A stretch of 64,000 nt of DNA from Dryococelus australis (GCA_029891345.1 CM057002.1:65552590-65616589); one strand, 5' to 3'. Shown: positions 49,380 through 60,870, numbered from the stretch's first letter. Notes: generated by a model not told the origin, from the letters alone. Numbers and translations: made by a program.

Positions 49380-51830
49380 ATGGAACAGCTGAACGAGATG
49401 AAACAACAGGGCATTGTTGAGCCATCCGATTCCCCGTATAACACTCACGTGGTTCTGGTATCCAAGAAAGACTGCCAATTACTTTTTTGCATTAACTATA
49501 AGGCGTTGAATTACGTCACGCATCCAATTGCCCCACCGGCCATAAACTTAGCCCACACTTTGCGGGACATTGGGAAGGCTCAAATTTTCAGTACCCTTGA
49601 CACGCAGTCACAGTACTGGCAGATCGCAGTACATCCCGACAGCAGACGGTACGCAATCTTTATGAGTCCAAAGGGAGAAACCCTCCAGTTTCGAGTTATG
49701 CCCCTCGGGCTGAAGAATGCACTGGCCACGTTCCAACATCTTATGTCAACCGAGGTCCTGACGGGATATGTCAAGCAGTTCTGCTTTGCGTACCTCCACA
49801 ACATAATAGTCTACTCAAAATCCTGAGAGGAATACCTCGCACACTTCCAGAGGGTGCTTGAACGCCTAGAGATCCATGGCATTGATGGCTAAACTCTCTC
49901 CAAGAGCCATTTTGAGAAGTCATCCATTGATTATCTGGGGCATATGGTCTCACCTAGTAGCAACTTTCCCCAGGCTAATTAAATATGTGTCATCCAAGAG
50001 GAGCCCATCACGAAGAAGAAAGTATGCCGCTTCCTCGGCCTTTGCAACTGACTGCACGACTTTGTGCCGGATATCGCCAGCCTAATGGCTCCCCTACACC
50101 CTCTACTAGAGAAAGAAGCCAGGTGGCGGTGGGGGCCAGAGCACCACGCCACCTTTGAATTGCTGGAAGTTGACTTCCAGAACATAAAGCAGCTCCACCA
50201 ACCCCAGGGGGAGGAGCCTCTCATCTTACAAATGGACGCCTGCCAAAACGGTCTTGGCACAATCCAGTACTAGGACGACGTCGACAGCCACTCCATGATG
50301 ATAGCCTATGCCTGTACACAGCTCAACGCCACCGAACAGAGGTATTACATCAATGAGCAAGAGTGTCTCGCCATCATCTGGGCCGTCAGAAAGTACCAGT
50401 ACTACCTGGAAGGGGTGCGTTTCATCCTCCAAACCAACAGGAATGCCTTCCAGTGGCTGAGGGAGTCGAAGAACACCAAGGTCAAACTCAGGAGATGGGA
50501 TATGTTCCTTATAGAGTTTGACTTTGAAGTGCAGCACTGTCCAGGGAAAACTAACAACTTACTGGATGCCTTATCATGACATCCCAACCTAGACCACGAC
50601 AAGAAGGTAGATGAGGATTGGGACCGCATGAAGCCACCCCAACCGCCGAAACCTACACCTGAGGAGCAAACATGGCTGCTACAACTGCATATCAGCCGCC
50701 ATCAAATAGCAACTACCAAAAACAGGACCAGGAAATCCAGGATCTCTTGAAGAAACAACTCCACCGCTTCGAGATCAGGGACAAGATAGTTTGGTCCCGT
50801 AACAGTAGACCCGGGGCAAAGTGGAGGATATGGGTGCCGTAAGACCTGCAGGCCGACATCTGTAAGCACTACCACGACCACCTCGAAGCTGTCCACCCAG
50901 GGACAAGGGAAATCCTGGCCGACATAGCCGGTCGCTACATCTGGGACGGAATGAGCCAGGATGTTTGGCAGTACATGGGTAGTTGTGAGAAATGCTGTCA
51001 GGGCAAGGCATAACCGGTGCCTCCAACCACCACCAAACCAAGGCACCCTCGCACACCGTGGACCCACATATGTGCAGATCTGATGGGGGCCTACCAAAGG
51101 AGTACCAAGGGAAACCGGTACTTACTAGTCATTACCGATCTATTATCACGATGGGGAGGCCTTTCCATTGGCTAGCCAGGAAACCCACATCATCGGGAAA
51201 TTCGAGTCAGAAATTTTCCAGTGCTGGGGCTACACCCAATGTATTCTCACAGACAATGGGATCTAGTTCGCCAGCTGGAAGTGACTCAGCGCACGCACCG
51301 ATTGGGGAGTAGATACCTGCACTCCTCCATCCTACCACCCGCAGGCCAACCCCACTGAGCGGAGGAACCAAGAGATTAAGAAGAACCTCCGTCTCAGTGT
51401 GGTGAATGACCACAAACATTCGGACCGCTTCATCTCAAAAATACTCTTCGTGCTGCGGCGCTGCACCAACAAAGCCACAAACACAAGCCTGAGCCAACTC
51501 CTGGGAAACACCCTCTGCCGCCCAGGGGATTGGCAATGGGAGAGCCCGCCAATCCAACTACCTCAGCCAGAAGAAATCTGCCTAGCCAGCCTGGTTCGAA
51601 CGGACACCGCAAGAGAATTACAGGAGGCCTACATCCAGCGAAAGTATCCGCAACCTCAAACAGGCACCAGAGTTTTTGCTATGAGAGAGACTGTGCTGCT
51701 CCGCAGCCACCCTCTAAGCAAGACAAGCAGCCAGTTCAGCGTGGGCCTAACGGATAAATGGGAAGGATCCTATAAAGTGGTTGGGCGTCAGGAGGAACGT
51801 TTATTGGGTGGAAGATCGTAGACGTATCTG
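49380..51830 (+). pseudogene. Ty3/gypsy pol relic: RT, RNase H, integrase (family B)
   Basis: At 49380-49826 the RT starts at MEQLNEMKQQGIVEPSDSPY and includes STLDTQSQYWQIAV (Asp kept) and RVMPLGLKNALATFQ. At the YLDD site it reads FAYLHNIIVYSKS, so both catalytic Asp are lost. A stop-broken linker (GIDG*, then SHFEKSSIDYLGHMV) leads to the thumb and RNase H (50060-50580: LILQMDACQNGLGTIQY, EQRYYINEQECLAIIWAVRK, QHCPGKTNNLLDALS). The integrase zinc domain lies near 50850-51010 (HYHDHLEAVHPGTREIL, SCEKCC), followed by a core start (TPWTHICADLMG) and broken remains to about 51820. The segment is GC-richer than its surroundings. The protease and gag are absent. Confidence 0.9.
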
Positions 51831-53050
51831 TAAGGCGACACAAAGTCCCTTTCCACAAAGTCCCATATGGCCCTTTCCACATGAAGCCACAGACCCTGAA
51901 ATGGACGCCACCGCCTAAACCACATCAGAAGAGCCGGACGACGTGGTCAAAACCCCTACAATGGCTCCCTTGCAAGCACAGCATTCTCCGGCCAAGCCCA
52001 GATGTGCCGATTTCTGCCAGTCAAGGGGCAAGCTATTGTTGTCCTGTATGGACAATGAGACCACAGCAAACAACCCGATTGTGACCCAGACACTTCCGTC
52101 CACCCCCATGGAATTCAAGCGGAAATAGAAGCCCAAAAAGGGAGATGGATACCTAGCACCAGTGAGATAACCAGGCACAGCCCGTTGGATCGGCAAACAT
52201 GACCGACGCGGGCACCTCCAAGCCCGGTTGCAGAAGGCGAAGACATCCCAAAGACCTTACCAACGAACGGTATACCTAGTTCCGCCGGGCCCAGCTCACT
52301 AAACCGGGGAAAAACTGTCAACGACGGATGTCACGACCGCCTCAAACGCCGCCTTCCTCAAGGAGCGGCCGAACCAGAAGTACCAACCTAGACCAGGCCC
52401 TTCTGAAGAACTTAATCGAGCTGGTACCCTTGGCCATAAAATACCTGGACAGTGTGAGAAAGCAACCAACCGTCGGGGCCTTCCCATGTGGAGACCGCCA
52501 GCGTCTCCCATCACCATGGGCAAAGTCGCGGCAGACCTACCTGAACAAGCAGAAGAGGACCAGCCTTCAGATGGAAGAGCAGCCTAAGAAAACCTGCCGC
52601 AGAGCCTGCCCCAGACGATCGCCAAAGTCCTGGTGTTACCTGCTACCAAGGCCAACATCCAGAATGAGAGGATGTCCAAGACCACACCGAGGGAAGGGGG
52701 GCCTGCAGAGCCCCCAAACTTAAACCCAACCATCTAGGGAGGCAGTAGCACCATTAGAATCAACTGTCTCTGGCAGCTATCCAGCTGGCAACTGTTCCCG
52801 ACAATGGGGTCGCCGATCATCCTCAGGTGCCTGTCGGTCTGCCTCAGACCGGGGCCGAGGGCTAACCCACGACGCAGCCCCAACTGTCTCAGAGATTGCA
52901 GCCACCACAAGCCTGCCAGGCCGGCTCAGTGCCAGGTCGATACAGAGTAGCCCCCTGGAGGCTGGCAGTCAGGTTTACCTGGCCTTATCTGCAACACGCT
53001 GCACTGAGGAAGCGGGTGAGGCCGCCGAAGCTGCAGAAACAATGAAATGA
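51831..53050 (+). mobile_element. 3' region of gypsy family B
   Basis: GC-rich sequence continues the composition of the pol relic and stops abruptly near 53045, at a short 'gttagttagtta' repeat where AT-rich DNA resumes. A frame of 131 codons (52328-52723) is rich in Pro, Arg and Ser and matches nothing I recognise. It may be a decayed extra 3' ORF. The last ~350 bp could be an LTR, but no partner is present. Confidence 0.45.
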
Positions 53051-53270
53051 GTTAGTTAGTTAAAAAAAGATGGGCATATAATTTTTTAGTGGGGAATTTT
53101 GAGTTGAAGACGTTAATTGACCTACAACAGTCCCTATAAGAAAGCAGTAGATGTCTTCTCAACTATGTGTACATTCACATTTTAAAGCTTAAACATATTG
53201 TTGTAAATAATGTTTAAAATTTTAAAGTCAAGTTTGCTGTTAACACATTTCTACAGAAAGTCGCTAAAAT

Positions 53271-53326
53271 TTTTCCCTTATTGTATTTAAACTATGTGTC
53301 TCCGATGTAAATACAATAAGGGAAAA
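53271..53326. repeat. 19-bp perfect inverted repeat
   Basis: TTTTCCCTTATTGTATTTA (53271-53289) is exactly complementary to 53308-53326, with an 18-nt loop. It may be a tiny fold-back element. Confidence 0.95.
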
Positions 53327-54685
53327 TTCCCAGAAATTCACAAACCAAAAACCAAGCCAGTAAGAAAGTTTGTGAAATTATTTTCTTTGAATATGCATAT
53401 GTAAAGGCTGTTCACGATAAAGTGAGCACTTTATAAATGAACCTTAAAAAAATGTCACAGCTCCTACTTGCACATATTTTAATGAGCACAATGAGTGACA
53501 TGTGTCCAGCGAAGTTGGTAATGATGGAGGAGAAAGTAGTTCCATATCTTACCATTTAATAAAGTGTTAGGTAATCATTTCTGATAATTTAAATTATTTA
53601 TTTTGCTTAGTTTCTTTTTTACAGCTTTGAAATGTAAAAATGACCAGATTTGTAACATAATTATTTCCCTAATCATTTCAGAATTTCACTTGACCGAGGT
53701 ATGACTAAATTGATGAAGCCAATGACACTTAATTTTACGTAAGGTGGAAGACTACACAACGTGCATACAAGTAGAACTTAAGCACGGCTTTAAAACGTGA
53801 TAATTTTACCGTCAACAGCCCATACTGTGTTGTGTGCCAAGGATATTGTTAGTAATGCAATTTTTTTTTACAAAAGTCACAAACGAGACAGACAGTTTAA
53901 CAAAACATGAAGAACGTTGTAACGTAAATTTTCTTTATGAATGTGTAAAATAGTTCTGAGTGCATTATGTGATGAAATGTATTTTGTCTCTCTCTTCTCT
54001 ATACCGATGTATGATGGTGAAGTACGTCTATGTAAATAGTCATTTCCCCGCTTGCCGACACACTCGCATTCCCCAAGCTTAGTGCTCATACGAGATGACA
54101 GAATTTTTATTTTGTATCATACTCAAATGAGTTATCGTTCAATCTGACAAAGTTACTTCAATGATGCACAACATTAATTTCAAATTAGTGAAAATATTAC
54201 CAATATATTTTTAGACAATGTTACAAAATATTGAAGCTTCAGAAAATTACAGAATTTCCATCTAACAACAAACGCAATTAAAAAGGGTAAGTCGCCGCCT
54301 GGCAGTACTCTTTCTAATCAATTATTTGGCAAACTAAATTCACAGTTATATCACTCCCGTAACATTGAGGTTAAAACAAGGGGTTGCCATTAAAACTTTC
54401 TAATAGCTTGCAAATATAAAACAATTCAGACAAAAAATTATTAAGTTGAGTTTGGCCATCTGACGGTTGGTAAAAAAAATCGAGTTTAGGTTGCATTGTC
54501 AACAGCAAATCCCCCTCATACTCATTGTACTAAATATAGCTCTAGCCTTGAACGGCTGAGATAATATCAAACATGCCATTTTTCTAGTCTCATTGGACCT
54601 ATTTTAAAAGTACATCAACAGCTATAATTCCCAATATTAGGCGAAATCAACAATATGTTCAGCCAGGAATAGTGTGATAAGTTGT
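53327..54685. other. AT-rich DNA; possible 3' untranslated region of a minus-strand gene
   Basis: No recognised coding. If the minus-strand exon at 54686-54901 is real, this would hold its 3' untranslated region. Confidence 0.3.
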
Positions 54686-54901
54686 TCAAGAAGTAATGTG
54701 TTTCAGAACTTTCCTACTGGGTTCTGTAGTCCAAGTCTCACCTTCGTCGTTCAATTTACAACTTTGGCTCACCACCTGAGCAATAGGTACCTGATGCAAG
54801 TCACCCTGACATTGCATCAGACTTGCAACTTCAGCGCCTAAAGGTGTAGGAGGTAACACAATATGCTGGCATGTATATGAAGTGTAAAAGTTACCACCCA
54901 A
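54686..54901 (-). CDS. Candidate terminal exon of an unidentified host gene
   Basis: On the minus strand a 71-codon frame runs from 54901 to a TGA at 54686, with mixed, protein-like composition (TPLGAEVASLMQC, QVPIAQVVSQS, LNDEGETWTTEPSRKVLK). It is preceded by CTCTCAGGTAG, whose second AG would be an acceptor directly at the frame's start. An in-frame TAG lies just upstream, consistent with the frame opening at the exon border. There is no polypyrimidine tract of note, and no other exon was found. I do not recognise the protein, and chance cannot be excluded. Confidence 0.28.
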   Translation of the reverse strand: MGGNFYTSYTCQHIVLPPTPLGAEVASLMQCQGDLHQVPIAQVVSQSCKLNDEGETWTTEPSRKVLKHITS

Positions 54902-55137
54902 CTACCTGAGAGCTAATTCGTAAAAATAATTTAATTACGTTTCCTATAATTAAATAGATTTCAAGGGTTTTAACTAAGTATGTGTAAATTAATAAAATAC
55001 ATATCAGAATTATTTAATATACTTTATTTTTGAATTGTTTATTTAGAATAAAAAAACTGCATTATATGTATTTACATATTTTTACTTTATTTTCACCATT
55101 CATGACCATGTCAATCATAATTACCACTTCCAAAATT

Positions 55138-55215
55138 AGGGATGGGATCCTCGATGTCGCAAAACCTTGATATCATTGATACATTGAAGTATCGATTATC
55201 GCATGAGAATATTCG
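55138..55215 (+). mobile_element. Possible DNA transposon terminus (TATCGAT-rich)
   Basis: TAGGGATGGGATCCTCGATG followed by repeated 'gatatcattgatac...tatcgat' resembles the 'TAGGGATG...CGATA' ends of some animal hAT-type elements. A similar, inverted signal lies at about 60775-60850. Pairing of the two is uncertain. Confidence 0.3.
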
Positions 55216-55434
55216 AAAATATTAAAATTTAACATTGTGCTAATGATATTTACAATGCACTATTTTTTCTTGAAGAACAGAATTCCAAATTCTCATAATA
55301 TTTGCATTTTGTGATTCAATTATTCACAACACAAGGAACAGGCGGGACAAGAGGGGAAGAATAGAAGCTGGAAGTACTGTGATGAGTTGTAGTTCCCTTC
55401 CCACAAGAAGAAACAAAAGTGGGAAGGGTGCCAC

Positions 55435-55625
55435 ATTGGTTGGTAGGCAACCATTTCCCCTCTTGCCATGCACGTAAGGAGAGGAAGCAACATTGAGCCA
55501 GGCTGTGATGAACTACAGCTGAGGGTGGCCGACATCTGCTGAAAATACAAGAACTGTACTATAGTTGCTAGGCAACCACTTCCCCTCTTGCCAGGCATGT
55601 AAGGGGAGAGAGCAAAGTAAAGCCA
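55435..55625. repeat. ~128-bp imperfect tandem repeat
   Basis: Segments beginning at TAGGCAACCA (55442 and 55570) share CCCCTCTTGCCA.GCA.GTAAGG and a following 'gag.gagcaa' stretch. Confidence 0.75.
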
Positions 55626-55783
55626 CAAGCTGTACTGGACGAAAAAAAAGTTACATGCTTGTCACTCAATTCATTCTCGAATATCCAACGTTTTAGTAAA
55701 CAAATGTTACAGTGCAAAATATGTGTGTACTGAGGCATAATTTCCCTCAAACTTTGATTACAGCCTCTACTGTGTACGCAAGA

Positions 55784-55784
<1 letters not shown>

Positions 55785-55814
<30 letters not shown>

Positions 55815-55815
55815 C
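55785..55815. repeat. (AT)n plus A-run
   Basis: A short AT repeat is followed by about 15 A. Confidence 0.9.
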
Positions 55816-56555
55816 GGTGTTGGTTTATCTTGGTTAAGAATGTTTGAGTTAGAAGCCATCCAAAATTTGTTTCAAGTATGTGGGTTTCTGTATAGTCTCA
55901 GTGTGTGTCAACACCACTTGTAAAATGAGCAATTTTCTTGTCCAAGTTGCTTTGTGTTCATGACAATTTTAATTTGGTATCAAGAAAATGTGGTATTGAC
56001 CCACTATCCATATCCAAAATACATATTAAACTTATTGAAAATTAAAAACCAATTATGCCCATACATCCAGTTTTATTTTGCAACATAAGCACCTTTTACT
56101 CCATCTCTTCAACAAGATGTAAAACATTTAGCACCCAGGTGCTCAGATTATGAACCCTGCAAAGTACATTTTATTCACTTGGAACAAAGAAGCACAGATG
56201 TGCATGTGCACATATTGCAAGCATGTGTTGTCTACACCAGGAAGTAAGCTATATGTATGTTGATACTAGTAGTTACTGTACCTATTAATTTTTTGTCAGT
56301 TATGAAGAATCAGGGCCTTCCCGGGGTGAAAAAGTCAAAAAATGTTGTTTTGGCTTCTACAAATGTTTGTGACATTACCACATTAGCATATTTTTGTATG
56401 CAATTGGAGACAGTAATCCATTTTATATATTATTTGTGAAATTTTGTAAGAATTATGTTCTTCAAATTTGAATTTGTCTTCGGTGAAGACTTAAGTCTTC
56501 GTCTTCAACTTTGATTCAAAATTTAAAAAAATAGTCTTTGCAAATCCGTAACATA

Positions 56556-57913
56556 AAACTCCGTACCTACAAGTACGGCCCATTACGAGAATTCCGTACT
56601 TACAGCAGTTTTTTAATACACCAGCACATAGTATTATACTACCAAGGTTAAATTATCTAGTTACAGCGAGTGAGGATTTATTTAATATTTCCGTTTTTAC
56701 GAGTGATTCAAATGCATTTTGATTAATTGTATTTGCCTTTTCTAAAAATTGTGGCGAATTGAAATTGTTATATTGTGCATTTAGTATAATTAATATCGTA
56801 AAACATGTATAAGCCACACTTCATGAGAAGTGGCAATGCTGCATTGCAGTATATGTTGCAACACCGCACGCCTTGTCTGACCCACGCTCACATCCTTTGT
56901 CAAAGCATTTTGTTAGAACAGCGACATAGAATCAATACGAGCACGAGCAGATAATTGGTTGAAAATAATATGTGGAAGAATCTGCGGCATGTGGTTTAGG
57001 TTTCACAAGATGGCCGGTATAATAGGGGCAGAGAAATTTAGTTAGAACAGAGGCACTGGATCAATGCGAGCATGAGCAGATTATTGGTTGAACATTTCTG
57101 GAACCAGCGTGCGGCTCAAGTTTCGTTATCGATAAAAGTTTATAACTAGCTGGTTTACATGTGGAGTTAAATTATGTAATAACGTTTACATGAACACCAA
57201 CATTTTAATCATTTTTTGGTCTTGCGGGACGTTTTGAAATGTAACGCAGCTTAAATTTTTTTTTCCTATTAAACTGCCATGTTGAAAACAGCTGCATTGT
57301 CATTACAGATGTTTACACACACCTTTTTGTACATCTAGCTGCACAGTAAAATTAAAACAATGTGCAGTAATGCTAATGATTGCACTTCATTTATTCATTT
57401 TGTTCCTGGAATTATTTCAACTGATGTAGAGGAAGTAGACAGCAATTGGCCACAACATGCAAGTACAGTAGCCGTCATTTTAATGTTTACATGCACGTGC
57501 CTTGGTGAGTCTTGGCAATTCCTTGTATAATTCACGCACCCTAATTCCGTAAAAAAGGTGCAAGAATAAAGCTAGTAAATATGGTGTAGAGTTGTTTGCG
57601 AATAACTTTTGCTGCTGTAATTACATCCCCGCTATCACATCTGAATACAAATTTCATACATACGTATTTTAAGATTAAAATCATGTTTTAATTATAGATC
57701 ATGAATTCAGACACTGTTATTTATTACTATATAAGTGATAGCGCACATAATCTAGCGATTTTTGTAATTCCCGCCATGTTTATGTCAGCCAAGTCACCCT
57801 ACATTTACCATTAAATTAATACTCAATTTTTTTGTGATGAATCTGATGTTACGAGTACTCGTAATTAAGTGAGTTTTTCACACTTATATGAACTCTCGTA
57901 GGTACGGGATTTC
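56556..57913. mobile_element. Probable non-autonomous DNA element with ~17-bp inverted ends
   Basis: The left end AAACTCCGTACCTACAAG and the right end, inverted, AAATCCCGTACCTACGAG share CCGTACCTAC with few mismatches. Second-tier motifs (TTACGAG, CGTAC) recur near both ends. The 1.36-kb interior has no protein-like frame but contains a 129-bp imperfect tandem repeat. No target duplication was resolved. Family unknown. Confidence 0.4.
56912..57125. repeat. ~129-bp imperfect tandem repeat
   Basis: Units starting GTTAGAACAG at 56912 and 57041 share ATCAATRCGAGCAYGAGCAG and ATTGGTTGAA. Confidence 0.8.
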
Positions 57914-58229
57914 AATTTACTATCATACAATGTACAATATTTAGGTACCGAATATGAATATATTTGAAGAAAACTATTTCTCGTATCCAAATTTCTTGCA
58001 CAGTTTGTTTTTCTCCCACTCGTGAATGTCATAATTAGTTAATTGGTATCAGCTAAATGCAAATATGTAAACCGTCTCAACGAAAAAATGAAACAATTTA
58101 AATTAAAGAAAACTGTGAAACTGTTAGTTGATTCTGATTGGTTTGTGTTTAATTATGTAAATGTTACATCTTTCTTTATTAACAATCAAAATACTGCAGC
58201 AATATCTATACGGGATGGTATAACAGTCT

Positions 58230-58880
58230 GTTGTTCTTGAAGTTCTTATGGAGCAGGCAACCCACTTCTCATTACTTCGCTGCTCTCTACCCTTCCAGCA
58301 CCTGGGACGTGAGGGGAAGTAGCAGCCGCTCTCGTTACTTCTGTTTGCTCCGAGATTCTCTTTCCACACCCCGCAACATCCATGCTGGCCCTGAGCACCA
58401 TGTATAAATAGGACCCGCAGTCCTCAGTTAGAGACTGTCTTGCGCCAGTCTTCTTACCTAGTGTTGCTCTGCCCGAGAGCACACCGACGACTGTCTTGCG
58501 CCAGTCTTCTACGAAACATCATACTGTCTGAGAGCCACCAGACATTGCGTCTCGCCTTTGCAGAACATCACGCTGCCCGAGCATGAACCAACTTCAAGTT
58601 GTCACACTGCCTTTCGCAGTACAGTCGAGAGTTCTACTCTGCACACCATCACCCTATCCACCAGCATACTGAAGCCGCTGCATTTCTCTTTGTAGCTTAC
58701 TCTCTGCTTTCACAAGTGCAAGTACTGCTGACTAGGAGTCGCCCTCACCTCACCTCCCCCCTGCGCTCTGCATCTTCCAAGACTAGGTAAAATACCAGTT
58801 GGCAACTTAGGATCCACCCTTTAAGCCTCAGTCAGGGTACAGGCTGGTTTGATTGAACAATAAGTAAAACAGTCATAAAT
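58230..58880 (+). mobile_element. LTR-like promoter region
   Basis: GC-rich sequence begins abruptly near 58235. It contains TATAAATAGG at 58403, and about 30 bp downstream a CTCAGTTAGAGACTG start region, like the compact promoters of insect LTR retroelements. A 20-bp segment, CTGTCTTGCGCCAGTCTTCT, is repeated at 58435 and 58491. There is no second LTR copy in the window and no PBS could be fixed. It could instead be a host core promoter. Confidence 0.35.
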
Positions 58881-59311
58881 CTGGCTTGGTTGAGTTCTCT
58901 CTTCAGGACCTCTGCATTTTCCAGTTCGCGTTCCTGGGCTTCACTAGAGCTGTCTCTCCTGGAATATTGCCACTCTAGTAGGTGCCTGGGTCTAACTGCA
59001 ATGCCTCGCGCACCAGGTCACCTGTGTGGAAACTATATGCCAACCCCTAAGAAGCCCCACTCTAAATGACACCTGGGGCTGCCCGCAAACATCCCACATA
59101 CAAGGGAACCATGCGAGTGGTCACCCATAGCATTCTACTGTAACATCCTGTTTGGTACATGGGTATGCCTGTGATGTCCCGAGCACTAAGACACTGGATT
59201 AAAGACCAGTAGAACAGGCCTCCAAACCTACCTAACCTCCATCTCCTACTCTCCATCAGGCTGTGTCTACCCCTTACTGGCCACCCTGTTTCACCATCCT
59301 CCCCCTTCCTT

Positions 59312-59908
59312 ATGTGTCACTATAGAGCTGGGTGGGGCAAGGCTACCAAGCAGTGGCTAGCTCAGGCTGGGGTATTGAAGGAGAGTAGTGCAGTTGGAAC
59401 AAAGAGAAGGTCTTCATCTGCAACCAGCATGTCAAGTTCTACCCTCAAGCCTTATCTGGCATGTATCGTGGGCAGTATCTACGATACCACCAATGCTGCA
59501 GAAGAAGACACCCACCACACGAGCTTATATCCCTACCAGAGTTCCCACTCGCCCATCGCTCACAAGCACACCACCCAAAGCTCAATGCTCAATTATAGAA
59601 GTAGCCAAGCCAAGTACCACAGGCATCAGGTAAAACCTAGTGCAAGTGGCAACCACCACTTCACTGTCACCCAGGGGGAGAGGCCCCTCGGCCTTACCCT
59701 CCAATTGCCATTCCCGCTAAGGGTAAGCGACGAGGTGGCATGGATAATACCAGCAACTGAGCGTACAGTGCTTCAAGCTGTCAAACGTATAAGTGCTAAA
59801 CCCAGGGTACTGGCTGTACACTTCGACACTTGGCAGATTATTGTCTTTAGCACCGATATGCTCTATGGACGTCTTCCTACAATCGTTTTATCATTTTTCA
59901 TTTTGTAG
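59312..59908 (+). CDS. 198-codon ORF of unknown function
   Basis: The longest uninterrupted plus-strand frame outside the pol relics, other than the hAT and LINE pieces. It lies about 900 bp downstream of the TATA-like box. The first half is rich in Ser, Thr, Lys and His (SSSATSMSSSTLKPY, HHTSLYPYQSSHSPIAHKH). The second half is more ordinary (LGLTLQLPFPLRVSDEVA, then ISAKPRVLAVHFDTWQ). I see no RT, protease, zinc-knuckle or other domain. A gag-like protein of an LTR element is one possibility given the upstream LTR-like region; chance in GC-rich DNA is another. Confidence 0.25.
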   Translation: MCHYRAGWGKATKQWLAQAGVLKESSAVGTKRRSSSATSMSSSTLKPYLACIVGSIYDTTNAAEEDTHHTSLYPYQSSHSPIAHKHTTQSSMLNYRSSQAKYHRHQVKPSASGNHHFTVTQGERPLGLTLQLPFPLRVSDEVAWIIPATERTVLQAVKRISAKPRVLAVHFDTWQIIVFSTDMLYGRLPTIVLSFFIL

Positions 59909-59950
59909 TAATATGGTATGGTTGTTGGAAGTTTAACTTTCTTTATCAAT

Positions 59951-60671
59951 ATGGCTGACGCTTCAAAAAATAAATGCAAACAATTTTCATTAAAAGAAAA
60001 ATGGACATTTAGAAGGAGGTAGGTAGAGGTAGGAAACAAAGGAGATGAAGCTAAGTTATTTGATTTGGCACCTTCAACACTATTGACAATAATTAATGAT
60101 TGGGAAAAAATTGTGAAGCTGTATGGACAATCATTTCTTTGTTTTCACTACGAAGACTTCATTTAGGTAATAACCAGGCTCTTGAAGATACATTAAACAC
60201 GTGGTTCAAGGAAACATGAGAAAAAAAAGTGTTGAACACATGCTCCATGCTACAGGTTAAAGCAAAATACTTTGCCTTACTGATGAACGTTCAGGATTTC
60301 CAAGCAAGATCTGGCTGACTTTATCGCTTTCGTGAATGGTACGAAATAGCTTGGAATGAAATATCTTCGACTGAATTTGTCCACCAACACCAATGTTCGC
60401 CAAGCAATTCAGCTCGTAACTGGTGGTTGGTGGAATGTGAAAAAAGAACCCATTGCAAATTGCTGGAGAAAATCTGGCATAGTAAAGGTTACCTGTACGT
60501 GGAGAGGAAAATAATAGAGGCAGTTCCGCTCAAGACCAGGCCAGTACTAGTACAGCTAGCGAAACTGCTACTGCACAAGACTGTGAAAACATTCTGATGC
60601 AGTCATTGCACGACATAGAACAATTTGTGCAGCAAGCTCTGGTGAAAAATAGCAAGAAAACAAAAATGTGA
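59951..60671 (+). pseudogene. pogo/Tigger (CENP-B-type) transposase relic lacking the DDE domain
   Basis: An ATG at 59951 starts MADASKNKCKQFSLKEKW, then, past a stop, GNKGDEAKLFDLAPSTLLTI. This matches the first helix-turn-helix of pogo/Tigger transposases (LTL.EK...E..G......F.I..STL.TI). ALEDTLNTWFKETREKK and AKYFALLMNVQDFQAS follow, the CENP-B-type second DNA-binding domain. The next recognisable piece is GGWWNVKKEPIANCWRKSGI (near 60420-60480), normally found after the DDE catalytic domain, so the ~200-residue core is deleted. The Ser/Glu-rich C-terminal part runs to TGA at 60669. Multiple stops and frameshifts are present. Terminal repeats were not located. Confidence 0.72.
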
Positions 60672-60774
60672 GCCTGTCTTACTCCAAAGTCGCCACCCTA
60701 TTTCTTATCCTCTGGTGTTATGGGCAAGCATAGGTAAAGTGCCATATCGGCACAGAATATTTGAATTTATTTTG

Positions 60775-60870
60775 TCAAGCATTTACGATACCGATACTAT
60801 AAATATTGGTATCTGCATCGGTCCCGCACTAGTTATTGGTACAAGCATCAGTCCAGTACTAATTTTAATA
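60775..60870 (-). mobile_element. Possible DNA transposon terminus
   Basis: On the minus strand, ACTAGTGCGGGACCGATGC leads into 'gataccaatatttatagtatcggtatcg'. Such tandem GATACC segments occur at the ends of some animal hAT-type elements. It might pair with the signal at 55138, which would bracket 5.7 kb including the LTR-like region and the Tigger relic. That pairing is speculative. Confidence 0.3.

Noticed and set aside
50226..51097. Long minus-strand frames over the gypsy pol
   Set aside because: They are antisense to the readable RNase H and integrase and show no independent motif.
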